DNA from: Rallus limicola
Taxonomy: Eukaryota; Chordata; Aves; Gruiformes; Rallidae
Length of the DNA stretch: 64,000 nt
Assembly (NCBI GenBank): GCA_022605955.1
Contig: JAKCOZ010000307.1
Location: 124,001 to 188,000 of the forward strand
Reading direction: 5' to 3'
The notes beneath the pieces were generated by a model. It was given only the letters and a program-made list of their open reading frames with translations. It made no database searches and was not told the DNA's origin. Shown one piece after another: positions 23,401-36,079 of this stretch. The translations under genes and the position numbers were made by a program. Position 1 is the stretch's first letter. The number at the start of each line of letters is the position of its first letter.

Positions 23401-24068
23401 GTGTGTCCTGTTAGGAGGTTTCAGACAAGCTATGCCTTTCAGGCCTAGCTTCTTTACTTTGGGAGTTATTGCTGGACGTTTAGCATGTTTTGAACTGCAG
23501 TCTGCTAGGGCCGAGAAAAGCACCGTAGGAGGTTCCAGGCATGTTCCCTCTTTCCAGGCAAAGGAAAAGGCTGAGAACCAAAGTGACAGGGGCTGCTCGT
23601 GTGTCATGTTAGGAGGTTTCAGACAAGCTATGCCTTTCAGGCCTAGCTTCTTTACTTTGGGAGTTATTGCTGGACGTTTAGCATGTTTTGAACTGCAGTC
23701 TGCTAGGGCCGAGAAAAGCACCGTAGGAGGTTCCAGGCATGTTCCCTCTTTCCAGGCAAAGGAAAAGGCTGAGAACCAAAGTGACAGGGGCTGCTCGTGT
23801 GTCATGTTAGGAGGTTTCAGACAAGCTATGCCTTTCAGGCCTAGCTTCTTTACTTTGGGATTTATTGCTGGACGTTTAGCATGTTTTGAATTGCAGTCTG
23901 CTAGTGCCGAGAAAAGCACCGTAGGAGGTTCCAGGCATGTTCCCTCTTTCCAGGCAAAGGAAAAGTCTGAGAGCCAAAGTGACAGGGTCTGCTCGTGTGT
24001 CCTCTTAGGAGGTTTCAGACAAGCTATGCCTTTCAGGCCTAGCTTGCCTGAAACCTCCTAACAGGACA
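20458..24068. repeat. Block 12, 18 monomers, chimeric, ends in class B foldback
   Basis: The first six monomers follow block 9. From the TTCATGCC monomer at about 21,655 the order follows block 14 (GAGAACC with GTCATG, then GTATCC, GGCTACTCG, CTAGGCCTGAG, CCAAGCAAAGG, CTTGTG, GATAGGATC). Block 14 begins directly after a foldback at this point, whereas no foldback is present here. A private TGGGAAGTATT is near 22,273. Confidence 0.9.
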
Positions 24069-24907
24069 AGCTATGCCTTTCATGCCTAGCTTCTTTACTT
24101 TGGGAGTTATTGCTGGACGTTTAGCATGTTTTGAACTGCAGTCTGCTAGGTGCGAGAAAAGCACCGTAGGAGGTTCCAGGCATGTTCCCTCTTTCCAGGC
24201 AAAGGAAAAGGCTGAGAACCAAAGTGACAGGGGCTGCTTGTGTGTCATGTTAGGAGGTTTCAGACAAGCTATGCCTTTCAGGCCTAGCTTCTTTACTTTG
24301 GGAGTTATTGCTGGACGTTTAGCATGTTTTGAACTGCAGTCTGCTAGGGCCGAGAAAAGCACCGTAGGAGGTTCCAGGCATGTTCCCTCTTTCCAGGCAA
24401 AGGAAAAGGCTGAGAGCCAAAGTGACAGGGGCTGCTCGTGTATCCTGTTAGGAGGTTTCAGACAAGCTATGCCTTTCAGGCCTAGCTTCTTTACTTTGGG
24501 AGTTATTGCTGGACGTTTAGCATGTTTTGAACTGCAGTCTGCTAGGGCCGAGAAAAGCACCGTAGGAGGTTCCAGGCATGTTCCCTCTTTCCAGGCAAAG
24601 GAAAAGGCTGAGAACCAAAGTGACAGGGGCTGCTCGTGTGTCATGTTAGGAGGTTTCAGACAAGCTATGCCTTTCAGGCCTAGCTTCTTTACTTTGGGAT
24701 TTATTGCTGGACGTTTAGCATGTTTTGAATTGCAGTCTGCTAGTGCCGAGAAAAGCACCGTAGGAGGTTCCAGGCATGTTCCCTCTTTCCAGGCAAAGGA
24801 AAAGGCTGAGAGCCAAAGTGACAGGGTCTGCTCGTGTGTCCTCTTTGGAGGTTTCAGACAAGCTATGCCTTTCAGGCCTAGCTTGTCTAAAACCTCCTAA
24901 CAGGACA
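24069..24907. repeat. Block 13, 4 monomers, ends in class C foldback
   Basis: The order is CTAGGTGCGAG monomer, GTATCC monomer, GAGAACC/GTCATG monomer, then the TTGGGATTTATTG and CTAGTGCCGAG monomer. It is repeated with the same variants as block 16, 4,101 bp further on. Confidence 0.9.
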
Positions 24908-27528
24908 AGCTATGCCTTTCATGCCTAGCTTCTTTACTTTGGGAGTTATTGCTGGACGTTTAGCATGTTTTGAACTGCAGTCTGCTAGGGCCGAGAAAAG
25001 CACCGTAGGAGGTTCCAGGCATGTTCCCTCTTTCCAGGCAAAGGAAAAGGCTGAGAACCAAAGTGACAGGGGCTGCTCGTGTGTCATGTTAGGAGGTTTC
25101 AGACAAGCTATGCCTTTCAGGCCTAGCTTCTTTACTTTGGGAGTTATTGCTGGACGTTTAGCATGTTTTGAACTGCAGTCTGCTAGGGCCGAGAAAAGCA
25201 CCGTAGGAGGTTCCAGGCATGTTCCTTCTTTCCAGGCAAAGGAAAAGGCTGAGAGCCAAAGTGACAGGGGCTGCTCGTGTATCCTGTTAGGAGGTTTCAG
25301 ACAAGCTATGCCTTTCAGGCCTAGCTTCTTTACTTTGGGAGTTATTGCTGGACGTTTAGCATGTTTTGAACTGCAGTCTGCTAGGGCCGAGAAAAGCACC
25401 GTAGGAGGTTCCAGGCATGTTCCCTCTTTCCAGGCAAAGGAAAAGGCTGAGAGCCAAAGTGACAGGGGCTACTCGTGTGTCCTGTTAGGAGGTTTCAGAC
25501 AAGCTATGCCTTTCAGGCCTAGCTTCTTTACTTTGGGAGTTATTGCTGGACATTTAGCATGTTTTGAACTGCAGTCTGCTAGGCCTGAGAAAAGCACCGT
25601 AGGAGGTTCCAGGCATGTTCCCTCTTTCCAGGCAAAGGAAAAGGCTAAGAGCCAAAGTGACAGGGTCTGCTCGTGTGTCCTGTTAGGAGGTTTCAGACAA
25701 GCTATGCCTTTCAGGCCTAGCTTCTTTACTTTGGGAGTTATTGCTGGACGTTTAGCATGTTTTGAACTGCAGTCTGCTAGGGCCGAGAAAAGCACCGTAG
25801 GAGGTTCCAGGCATGTTCCCTCTTTCCAGGCAAAGGAAAAGGCTGAGAGCCAAAGTGACAGGGTCTGCTCGTGTGTCCTGTTAGGAGGTTTCAGACAAGC
25901 TATGCCTTTCATGCCTAGCTTCTTTACTTTGGGAGTTATTGCTGGACGTTTAGCATGTTTTGAGCTGCAGTCTGCTAGGGCCGAGAAAAGCACCGTAGGA
26001 GGTTCCAGGCATGTTCCCTCTTTCCAAGCAAAGGAAAAAGCTGAGAGCCAAAGTGAAAGGGTTTGCTCGTGTGTCCTGTTAGGAGGTTTCAGACAAGCTA
26101 TGCCTTTCAGGCCTAGCTTCTTTACTTTGGGAGTTATTGCTGGACGTTTAGCATGTTTTGAATTGCAGTCTGCTAGGGCCGAGAAAAGCACCGTAGGAGG
26201 TTCCAGGCATGTTCCCTCTTTCCAGGCAAAGGAAAAGGCTGAGAGCCAAAGTGACAGGGTCTGCTTGTGTGTCCTGTTAGGAGGTTTCAGACAAGCTATG
26301 CCTTTCAGGCCTAGCTTCTTTACTTTGGGAGTTATTGCTGGACGTTTAGCATGTTTTGAACTGCAGTCTGCTAGGGCCGAGAAAAGCACCGTAGGAGGTT
26401 CCAGGCATGTTCCCTCTTTCCAGGCAAAGGAAAAGGCTGAGAGCCAAAGTGATAGGATCTGCTCGTGTGTCCTGTTAGGAGGTTTCAGACAAGCTATGCC
26501 TTTCAGGCCTAGCTTCTTTACTTTGGGAGTTATTGCTGGACGTTTAGCATGTTTTGAACTGCAGTCTGCTAGGGCCGAGAAAAGCACCGTAGGAGGTTCC
26601 AGGCATGTTCCCTCTTTCCAGGCAAAGGAAAAGGCTGAGAGCCAAAGTGATAGGATCTGCTCGTGTGTCCTGTTAGGAGGTTTCAGACAAGCTATGCCTT
26701 TCAGGCCTAGCTTCTTTACTTTGGGAGTTATTGCTGGACGTTTAGCATGTTTTGAACTGCAGTCTGCTAGGGCCGAGAAAAGCACCGTAGGAGGTTCCAG
26801 GCATGTTCCCTCTTTCCAGGCAAAGGAAAAGGCTGAGAACCAAAGTGACAGGGGCTGCTCGTGTGTCCTGTTAGGAGGTTTCAGACAAGCTATGCCTTTC
26901 AGGCCTAGCTTCTTTACTTTGGGAGTTATTGCTGGACGTTTAGCATGTTTTGAACTGCAGTCTGCTAGGGCCGAGAAAAGCACCGTAGGAGGTTCCAGGC
27001 ATGTTCCCTCTTTCCAGGCAAAGGAAAAGGCTGAGAACCAAAGTGACAGGGGCTGCTCGTGTGTCATGTTAGGAGGTTTCAGACAAGCTATGCCTTTCAG
27101 GCCTAGCTTCTTTACTTTGGGAGTTATTGCTGGACGTTTAGCATGTTTTGAACTGCAGTCTGCTAGGGCCGAGAAAAGCACCGTAGGAGGTTCCAGGCAT
27201 GTTCCCTCTTTCCAGGCAAAGGAAAAGGCTGAGAACCAAAGTGACAGGGGCTGCTCGTGTGTCATGTTAGGAGGTTTCAGACAAGCTATGCCTTTCAGGC
27301 CTAGCTTCTTTACTTTGGGATTTATTGCTGGACGTTTAGCATGTTTTGAATTGCAGTCTGCTAGGGCCGAGAAAAGCACCGTAGGAGGTTCCAGGCATGT
27401 TCCCTCTTTCCAGGCAAAGGAAAAGTCTGAGAGCCAAAGTGACAGGGTCTGCTCGTGTGTCCTCTTAGGAGGTTTCAGACAAGCTATGCCTTTCAGGCCT
27501 AGCTTGCCTGAAACCTCCTAACAGGACA
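24908..27528. repeat. Block 14, 13 monomers, ends in class B foldback
   Basis: It carries two successive GATAGGATC monomers (26451 and 26649), where related blocks have one, so a single monomer was duplicated. A CATGTTCCTTC variant is near 25,220. Confidence 0.9.
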
Positions 27529-28169
27529 AGCTATGCCTTTCATGCCTAGCTTCTTTACTTTGGGAGTTATTGCTGGACGTTTAGCATGTTTTGAACTGCA
27601 GTCTGCTAGGTGCGAGAAAAGCACCGTAGGAGGTTCCAGGCATGTTCCCTCTTTCCAGGCAAAGGAAAAGGCTGAGAACCAAAGTGACAGGGGCTGCTTG
27701 TGTGTCATGTTAGGAGGTTTCAGACAAGCTATGCCTTTCAGGCCTAGCTTCTTTACTTTGGGAGTTATTGCTGGACGTTTAGCATGTTTTGAACTGCAGT
27801 CTGCTAGGGCCGAGAAAAGCACCGTAGGAGGTTCCAGGCATGTTCCCTCTTTCCAGGCAAAGGAAAAGGCTGAGAGCCAAAGTGACAGGGGCTGCTCGTG
27901 TATCCTGTTAGGAGGTTTCAGACAAGCTATGCCTTTCAGGCCTAGCTTCTTTACTTTGGGAGTTATTGCTGGACGTTTAGCATGTTTTGAATTGCAGTCT
28001 GCTAGTGCCGAGAAAAGCACCGTAGGAGGTTCCAGGCATGTTCCCTCTTTCCAGGCAAAGGAAAAGGCTGAGAGCCAAAGTGACAGGGTCTGCTCGTGTG
28101 TCCTCTTAGGAGGTTTCAGACAAGCTATGCCTTTCAGGCCTAGCTTGTCTAAAACCTCCTAACAGGACA
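27529..28169. repeat. Block 15, 3 monomers, ends in class C foldback
   Basis: It opens with the CTAGGTGCGAG monomer. The left arm of its foldback (28099) has CCTCTTAGG, as in class B, instead of the CCTCTTTGG seen in other class C junctions. The junction is therefore a hybrid of two classes. Confidence 0.9.
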
Positions 28170-29008
28170 AGCTATGCCTTTCATGCCTAGCTTCTTTACT
28201 TTGGGAGTTATTGCTGGACGTTTAGCATGTTTTGAACTGCAGTCTGCTAGGTGCGAGAAAAGCACCGTAGGAGGTTCCAGGCATGTTCCCTCTTTCCAGG
28301 CAAAGGAAAAGGCTGAGAACCAAAGTGACAGGGGCTGCTTGTGTGTCATGTTAGGAGGTTTCAGACAAGCTATGCCTTTCAGGCCTAGCTTCTTTACTTT
28401 GGGAGTTATTGCTGGACGTTTAGCATGTTTTGAACTGCAGTCTGCTAGGGCCGAGAAAAGCACCGTAGGAGGTTCCAGGCATGTTCCCTCTTTCCAGGCA
28501 AAGGAAAAGGCTGAGAGCCAAAGTGACAGGGGCTGCTCGTGTATCCTGTTAGGAGGTTTCAGACAAGCTATGCCTTTCAGGCCTAGCTTCTTTACTTTGG
28601 GAGTTATTGCTGGACGTTTAGCATGTTTTGAACTGCAGTCTGCTAGGGCCGAGAAAAGCACCGTAGGAGGTTCCAGGCATGTTCCCTCTTTCCAGGCAAA
28701 GGAAAAGGCTGAGAACCAAAGTGACAGGGGCTGCTCGTGTGTCATGTTAGGAGGTTTCAGACAAGCTATGCCTTTCAGGCCTAGCTTCTTTACTTTGGGA
28801 TTTATTGCTGGACGTTTAGCATGTTTTGAATTGCAGTCTGCTAGTGCCGAGAAAAGCACCGTAGGAGGTTCCAGGCATGTTCCCTCTTTCCAGGCAAAGG
28901 AAAAGGCTGAGAGCCAAAGTGACAGGGTCTGCTCGTGTGTCCTCTTTGGAGGTTTCAGACAAGCTATGCCTTTCAGGCCTAGCTTGTCTAAAACCTCCTA
29001 ACAGGACA
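28170..29008. repeat. Block 16, 4 monomers, ends in class C foldback
   Basis: It is a copy of block 13. It is the only block that starts with CTAGGTGCGAG after a class C rather than a class B foldback, which points to an exchange at 28.1-28.25 kb. Confidence 0.9.
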
Positions 29009-31431
29009 AGCTATGCCTTTCATGCCTAGCTTCTTTACTTTGGGAGTTATTGCTGGACGTTTAGCATGTTTTGAACTGCAGTCTGCTAGGGCCGAGAAAA
29101 GCACCGTAGGAGGTTCCAGGCATGTTCCCTCTTTCCAGGCAAAGGAAAAGGCTGAGAACCAAAGTGACAGGGGCTGCTCGTGTGTCATGTTAGGAGGTTT
29201 CAGACAAGCTATGCCTTTCAGGCCTAGCTTCTTTACTTTGGGAGTTATTGCTGGACGTTTAGCATGTTTTGAACTGCAGTCTGCTAGGGCCGAGAAAAGC
29301 ACCGTAGGAGGTTCCAGGCATGTTCCTTCTTTCCAGGCAAAGGAAAAGGCTGAGAGCCAAAGTGACAGGGGCTGCTCGTGTATCCTGTTAGGAGGTTTCA
29401 GACAAGCTATGCCTTTCAGGCCTAGCTTCTTTACTTTGGGAGTTATTGCTGGACGTTTAGCATGTTTTGAACTGCAGTCTGCTAGGGCCGAGAAAAGCAC
29501 CGTAGGAGGTTCCAGGCATGTTCCCTCTTTCCAGGCAAAGGAAAAGGCTGAGAGCCAAAGTGACAGGGGCTACTCGTGTGTCCTGTTAGGAGGTTTCAGA
29601 CAAGCTATGCCTTTCAGGCCTAGCTTCTTTACTTTGGGAGTTATTGCTGGACATTTAGCATGTTTTGAACTGCAGTCTGCTAGGCCTGAGAAAAGCACCG
29701 TAGGAGGTTCCAGGCATGTTCCCTCTTTCCAGGCAAAGGAAAAGGCTAAGAGCCAAAGTGACAGGGTCTGCTCGTGTGTCCTGTTAGGAGGTTTCAGACA
29801 AGCTATGCCTTTCAGGCCTAGCTTCTTTACTTTGGGAGTTATTGCTGGACGTTTAGCATGTTTTGAACTGCAGTCTGCTAGGGCCGAGAAAAGCACCGTA
29901 GGAGGTTCCAGGCATGTTCCCTCTTTCCAGGCAAAGGAAAAGGCTGAGAGCCAAAGTGACAGGGTCTGCTCGTGTGTCCTGTTAGGAGGTTTCAGACAAG
30001 CTATGCCTTTCATGCCTAGCTTCTTTACTTTGGGAGTTATTGCTGGACGTTTAGCATGTTTTGAGCTGCAGTCTGCTAGGGCCGAGAAAAGCACCGTAGG
30101 AGGTTCCAGGCATGTTCCCTCTTTCCAAGCAAAGGAAAAAGCTGAGAGCCAAAGTGAAAGGGTTTGCTCGTGTGTCCTGTTAGGAGGTTTCAGACAAGCT
30201 ATGCCTTTCAGGCCTAGCTTCTTTACTTTGGGAGTTATTGCTGGACGTTTAGCATGTTTTGAATTGCAGTCTGCTAGGGCCGAGAAAAGCACCGTAGGAG
30301 GTTCCAGGCATGTTCCCTCTTTCCAGGCAAAGGAAAAGGCTGAGAGCCAAAGTGACAGGGTCTGCTTGTGTGTCCTGTTAGGAGGTTTCAGACAAGCTAT
30401 GCCTTTCAGGCCTAGCTTCTTTACTTTGGGAGTTATTGCTGGACGTTTAGCATGTTTTGAACTGCAGTCTGCTAGGGCCGAGAAAAGCACCGTAGGAGGT
30501 TCCAGGCATGTTCCCTCTTTCCAGGCAAAGGAAAAGGCTGAGAGCCAAAGTGATAGGATCTGCTCGTGTGTCCTGTTAGGAGGTTTCAGACAAGCTATGC
30601 CTTTCAGGCCTAGCTTCTTTACTTTGGGAGTTATTGCTGGACGTTTAGCATGTTTTGAACTGCAGTCTGCTAGGGCCGAGAAAAGCACCGTAGGAGGTTC
30701 CAGGCATGTTCCCTCTTTCCAGGCAAAGGAAAAGGCTGAGAACCAAAGTGACAGGGGCTGCTCGTGTGTCCTGTTAGGAGGTTTCAGACAAGCTATGCCT
30801 TTCAGGCCTAGCTTCTTTACTTTGGGAGTTATTGCTGGACGTTTAGCATGTTCTGAACTGCAGTCTGCTAGGGCCGAGAAAAGCACCGTAGGAGGTTCCA
30901 GGCATGTTCCCTCTTTCCAGGCAAAGGAAAAGGCTGAGAACCAAAGTGACAGGGGCTGCTCGTGTGTCATGTTAGGAGGTTTCAGACAAGCTATGCCTTT
31001 CAGGCCTAGCTTCTTTACTTTGGGAGTTATTGCTGGACGTTTAGCATGTTTTGAACTGCAGTCTGCTAGGGCCGAGAAAAGCACCGTAGGAGGTTCCAGG
31101 CATGTTCCCTCTTTCCAGGCAAAGGAAAAGGCTGAGAACCAAAGTGACAGGGGCTGCTCGTGTGTCATGTTAGGAGGTTTCAGACAAGCTATGCCTTTCA
31201 GGCCTAGCTTCTTTACTTTGGGATTTATTGCTGGACGTTTAGCATGTTTTGAATTGCAGTCTGCTAGTGCCGAGAAAAGCACCGTAGGAGGTTCCAGGCA
31301 TGTTCCCTCTTTCCAGGCAAAGGAAAAGTCTGAGAGCCAAAGTGACAGGGTCTGCTCGTGTGTCCTCTTAGGAGGTTTCAGACAAGCTATGCCTTTCAGG
31401 CCTAGCTTGCCTGAAACCTCCTAACAGGACA
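29009..31431. repeat. Block 17, 12 monomers, ends in class B foldback
   Basis: It has the same order as block 14 with one fewer GATAGGATC monomer, and nearly the same sequence as block 34 (offset 23,570). A private TGTTCTGAACTG lies at about 30,850. Confidence 0.9.
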
Positions 31432-32468
31432 AGCTATGCCTTTCATGCCTAGCTTCTTTACTTTGGGAGTTATTGCTGGACGTTTAGCATGTTTTGAACT
31501 GCAGTCTGCTAGGTGCGAGAAAAGCACCGTAGGAGGTTCCAGGCATGTTCCCTCTTTCCAGGCAAAGGAAAAGGCTGAGAACCAAAGTGACAGGGGCTGC
31601 TTGTGTGTCATGTTAGGAGGTTTCAGACAAGCTATGCCTTTCAGGCCTAGCTTCTTTACTTTGGGAGTTATTGCTGGACGTTTAGCATGTTTTGAACTGC
31701 AGTCTGCTAGGGCCGAGAAAAGCACCGTAGGAGGTTCCAGGCATGTTCCCTCTTTCCAGGCAAAGGAAAAGGCTGAGAGCCAAAGTGACAGGGGCTGCTC
31801 GTGTATCCTGTTAGGAGGTTTCAGACAAGCTATGCCTTTCAGGCCTAGCTTCTTTACTTTGGGAGTTATTGCTGGACGTTTAGCATGTTTTGAACTGCAG
31901 TCTGCTAGGGCCGAGAAAAGCACCGTAGGAGGTTCCAGGCATGTTCCCTCTTTCCAGGCAAAGGAAAAGGCTGAGAGCCAAAGTGACAGGGGCTGCTCGT
32001 GTGTCCTGTTAGGAGGTTTCAGACAAGCTATGCCTTTCAGGCCTAGCTTCTTTACTTTGGGAGTTATTGCTGGACATTTAGCATGTTTTGAACTGCAGTC
32101 TGCTAGGCCTGAGAAAAGCACCGTAGGAGGTTCCAGGCATGTTCCCTCTTTCCAGGCAAAGGAAAAGGCTGAGAGCCAAAGTGACAGGGTCTGCTCGTGT
32201 GTCCTGTTAGGAGGTTTCAGACAAGCTATGCCTTTCAGGCCTAGCTTCTTTACTTTGGGAGTTATTGCTGGACGTTTAGCATGTTTTGAACTGCAGTCTG
32301 CTAGGGCCGAGAAAAGCACCGTAGGAGGTTCCAGGCATGTTCCCTCTTTCCAGGCAAAGGAAAAGGCTGAGAGCCAAAGTGACAGGGTCTGCTCGTGTGT
32401 CCTCTTTGGAGGTTTCAGACAAGCTATGCCTTTCAGGCCTAGCTTGTCTAAAACCTCCTAACAGGACA
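31432..32468. repeat. Block 18, 5 monomers, ends in class C foldback
   Basis: It begins with the CTAGGTGCGAG monomer and includes the GACATTTAGC plus CTAGGCCTGAG monomer (near 32,075). The order of the first monomers matches the start of blocks 6 and 37. Confidence 0.9.
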
Positions 32469-35400
32469 AGCTATGCCTTTCATGCCTAGCTTCTTTACTT
32501 TGGGAGTTATTGCTGGACGTTTAGCATGTTTTGAACTGCAGTCTGCTAGGGCCGAGAAAAGCACCGTAGGAGGTTCCAGGCATGTTCCCTCTTTCCAGGC
32601 AAAGGAAAAGGCTGAGAACCAAAGTGACAGGGGCTGCTCGTGTGTCATGTTAGGAGGTTTCAGACAAGCTATGCCTTTCAGGCCTAGCTTCTTTACTTTG
32701 GGAGTTATTGCTGGACGTTTAGCATGTTTTGAACTGCAGTCTGCTAGGGCCGAGAAAAGCACCGTAGGAGGTTCCAGGCATGTTCCTTCTTTCCAGGCAA
32801 AGGAAAAGGCTGAGAGCCAAAGTGACAGGGGCTGCTCGTGTATCCTGTTAGGAGGTTTCAGACAAGCTATGCCTTTCAGGCCTAGCTTCTTTACTTTGGG
32901 AGTTATTTCTGGACGTTTAGCATGTTTTGAACTGCAGTCTGCTAGGGCCGAGAAAAGCACCGTAGGAGGTTCCAGGCATGTTCCCTCTTTCCAGGCAAAG
33001 GAAAAGGCTGAGAGCCAAAGTGACAGGGGCTACTCGTGTGTCCTGTTAGGAGGTTTCAGACAAGCTATGCCTTTCAGGCCTAGCTTCTTTACTTTGGGAG
33101 TTATTGCTGGACATTTAGCATGTTTTGAACTGCAGTCTGCTAGGCCTGAGAAAAGCACCGTAGGAGGTTCCAGGCATGTTCCCTCTTTCCAGGCAAAGGA
33201 AAAGGCTAAGAGCCAAAGTGACAGGGGCTGCTCGTGTGTCCTGTTAGGAGGTTTCAGACAAGCTATGCCTTTCAGGCCTAGCTTCTTTACTTTGGGAGTT
33301 ATTGCTGGACGTTTAGCATGTTTTGAACTGCAGTCTGCTAGGGCCGAGAAAAGCACCGTAGGAGGTTCCAGGCATGTTCCCTCTTTCCAGGCAAAGGAAA
33401 AGGCTGAGAGCCAAAGTGACAGGGTCTGCTCGTGTGTCCTGTTAGGAGGTTTCAGACAAGCTATGCCTTTCATGCCTAGCTTCTTTACTTTGGGAGTTAT
33501 TGCTGGACGTTTAGCATGTTTTGAGCTGCAGTCTGCTAGGGCCGAGAAAAGCACCGTAGGAGGTTCCAGGCATGTTCCCTCTTTCCAAGCAAAGGAAAAA
33601 GCTGAGAGCCAAAGTGAAAGGGTTTGCTCGTGTGTCCTGTTAGGAGGTTTCAGACAAGCTATGCCTTTCAGGCCTAGCTTCTTTACTTTGGGAGTTATTG
33701 CTGGACGTTTAGCATGTTTTGAATTGCAGTCTGCTAGGGCCGAGAAAAGCACCGTAGGAGGTTCCAGGCATGTTCCCTCTTTCCAGGCAAAGGAAAAGGC
33801 TGAGAGCCAAAGTGACAGGGTCTGCTTGTGTGTCCTGTTAGGAGGTTTCAGACAAGCTATGCCTTTCAGGCCTAGCTTCTTTACTTTGGGAGTTATTGCT
33901 GGACGTTTAGCATGTTTTGAACTGCAGTCTGCTAGGGCCGAGAAAAGCACCGTAGGAGGTTCCAGGCATGTTCCCTCTTTCCAGGCAAAGGAAAAGGCTG
34001 AGAGCCAAAGTGATAGGATCTGCTCGTGTGTCCTGTTAGGAGGTTTCAGACAAGCTATGCCTTTCAGGCCTAGCTTCTTTACTTTGGGAGTTATTGCTGG
34101 ACGTTTAGCATGTTTTGACCTGCAGTCTGCTAGGGCCGAGAAAAGCGCCGTAGGAGGTTCCAGGCATGTTCCCTCTTTCCAGGCAAAGGAAAAGGCTGAG
34201 AGCCAAAGTGACAGGGTCTGCTCGTGTGTCCTGTTAGGAGGTTTCAGACAAGCTATGCCTTTCAGGCCTAGCTTCTTTACTTTGGGAGTTATTGCTGGAC
34301 GTTTAGCATGTTTTGAACTGCAGTCTGCTAGGGCCGAGAAAAGCACCGTAGGAGGTTCCAGGCATGTTCCCTCTTTCCAGGCAAAGGAAAAGGCTGAGAG
34401 CCAAAGTGACAGGGTCTGCTCGTGTGTCCTGTTAGGAGGTTTCAGACAAGCTATGCCTTTCAGGCCTAGCTTCTTTACTTTGGGAGTTATTGCTGGACGT
34501 TTAGCATGTTTTGAACTGCAGTCTGCTAGGGCCGAGAAAAGCACCGTAGGAGGTTCCAGGCATGTTCCCTCTTTCCAGGCAAAGGAAAAGGCTGAGAGCC
34601 AAAGTGACAGGGGCTGCTCGTGTGTCCTGTTAGGAGGTTTCAGACAAGCTATGCCTTTCAGGCCTAGCTTCTTTACTTTGGGAGTTATTGCTGGACGTTT
34701 AGCATGTTTTGAACTGCAGTCTGCTAGGGCCGAGAAAAGCACCGTAGGAGGTTCCAGGCATGTTCCCTCTTTCCAGGCAAAGGAAAAGGCTGAGAGCCAA
34801 AGTGACAGGGGCTGCTTGTGTGTCCTGTTAGGAGGTTTCAGACAAGCTATGCCTTTCAGGCCTAGCTTCTTTACTTTGGGAGTTATTGCTGGACGTTTAG
34901 CATGTTTTGAACTGCAGTCTGCTAGGGCCGAGAAAAGCACCGTAGGAAGTTCCAGGCATGTTCCCTCTTTCCAGGCAAAGGAAAAGGCTGAGAACCAAAG
35001 TGACAGGGGCTGCTCGTGTGTCCTGTTAGGAGGTTTCAGACAAGCTATGCCTTTCATGCCTAGCTTCTTTACTTTGGGAGTTATTGCTGGACGTTTAGCA
35101 TGTTTTGAACTGCAGTCTGCTAGGGCCGAGAAAAGCACCGTAGGAGGTTCCAGGCATGTTCCCTCTTTCCAGGCAAAGGAAAAGGCTGAGAGCCAAAGTG
35201 ACAGGGGCTGCTCGTGTGTCCTGTTAGGAGGTTTGAGACAAGCAATGCCTTTCAGGCCTAGCTTCTTTACTTTGGGAGTTATTGCTGGACGTTTAGCATG
35301 TTTTGAACTGCAGTCTGCTAGGGCCGAGAAAAGCACCGTAGGAGGTTCCAGGCATGTTCCCTCTTTCCAGGCAAAGGAAAAGGCTGAGAGCCAAAGTGAC

Positions 35401-36079
35401 AGGGTCTGCTCGTGTGTCCTGTTAGGAGGTTTCAGACAAGCTATGCCTTTCAGGCCCAGCTTCTATACTTTGGGAGTTATTGCTGGACGTTTAGCATGTT
35501 TTGAACTGCAGTCTGCTAGGGCCGAGAAAAGCACCGTAGGAGGTTCCAGGCATGTTCCCTCTTTCCAGGCAAAGGAAAGGGCTGAGAGCCAAAGTGACAG
35601 GGTCTGCTCGTGTGTCCTGTTAGGAGGTTTCAGACAAGCTATGCCTTTCAGGCCTAGCTTCTTTACTTTGGGAGTTATTGCTGGACGTTTAGCATGTTTT
35701 GAACTGCAGTCTGCTAGGGCCGAGAAAAGCACCGTAGGAGGTTCCAGGCATGTTCCCTCTTTCCAGGCAAAGGAAAAGGCTGAGAACCAAAGTGACAGGG
35801 GCTGCTCGTGTGTCATGTTAGGAGGTTTCAGACAAGCTATGCCTTTCAGGCCTAGCTTCTTTACTTTGGGAGTTATTGCTGGACGTTTAGCATGTTTTGA
35901 ACTGCAGTCTGGTAGGGCCGAGAAAAGCACCGTAGGAGGTTCCAGGCATGTTCCCTCTTTCCAGGCAAAGGAAAAGGCTGAGAGCCAAAGTGACAGGGTC
36001 TGCTCGTGTGTCCTGTTAGGAGGTTTCAGACAAGCTATGCCTTTCAGGCCTAGCTTGTCTGAATCCTCCTAACAGGACA
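32469..36079. repeat. Block 19, 18 monomers, chimeric, ends in class A foldback
   Basis: The first eight monomers follow block 14/17, up to the GATAGGATC monomer at about 34,012. The remaining ten follow block 1, starting with the TTTTGACCTG/GCGCCGTAG monomer at 34,112. The switch lies between these markers. A private AGTTATTTCTGG is near 32,902. Confidence 0.9.
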
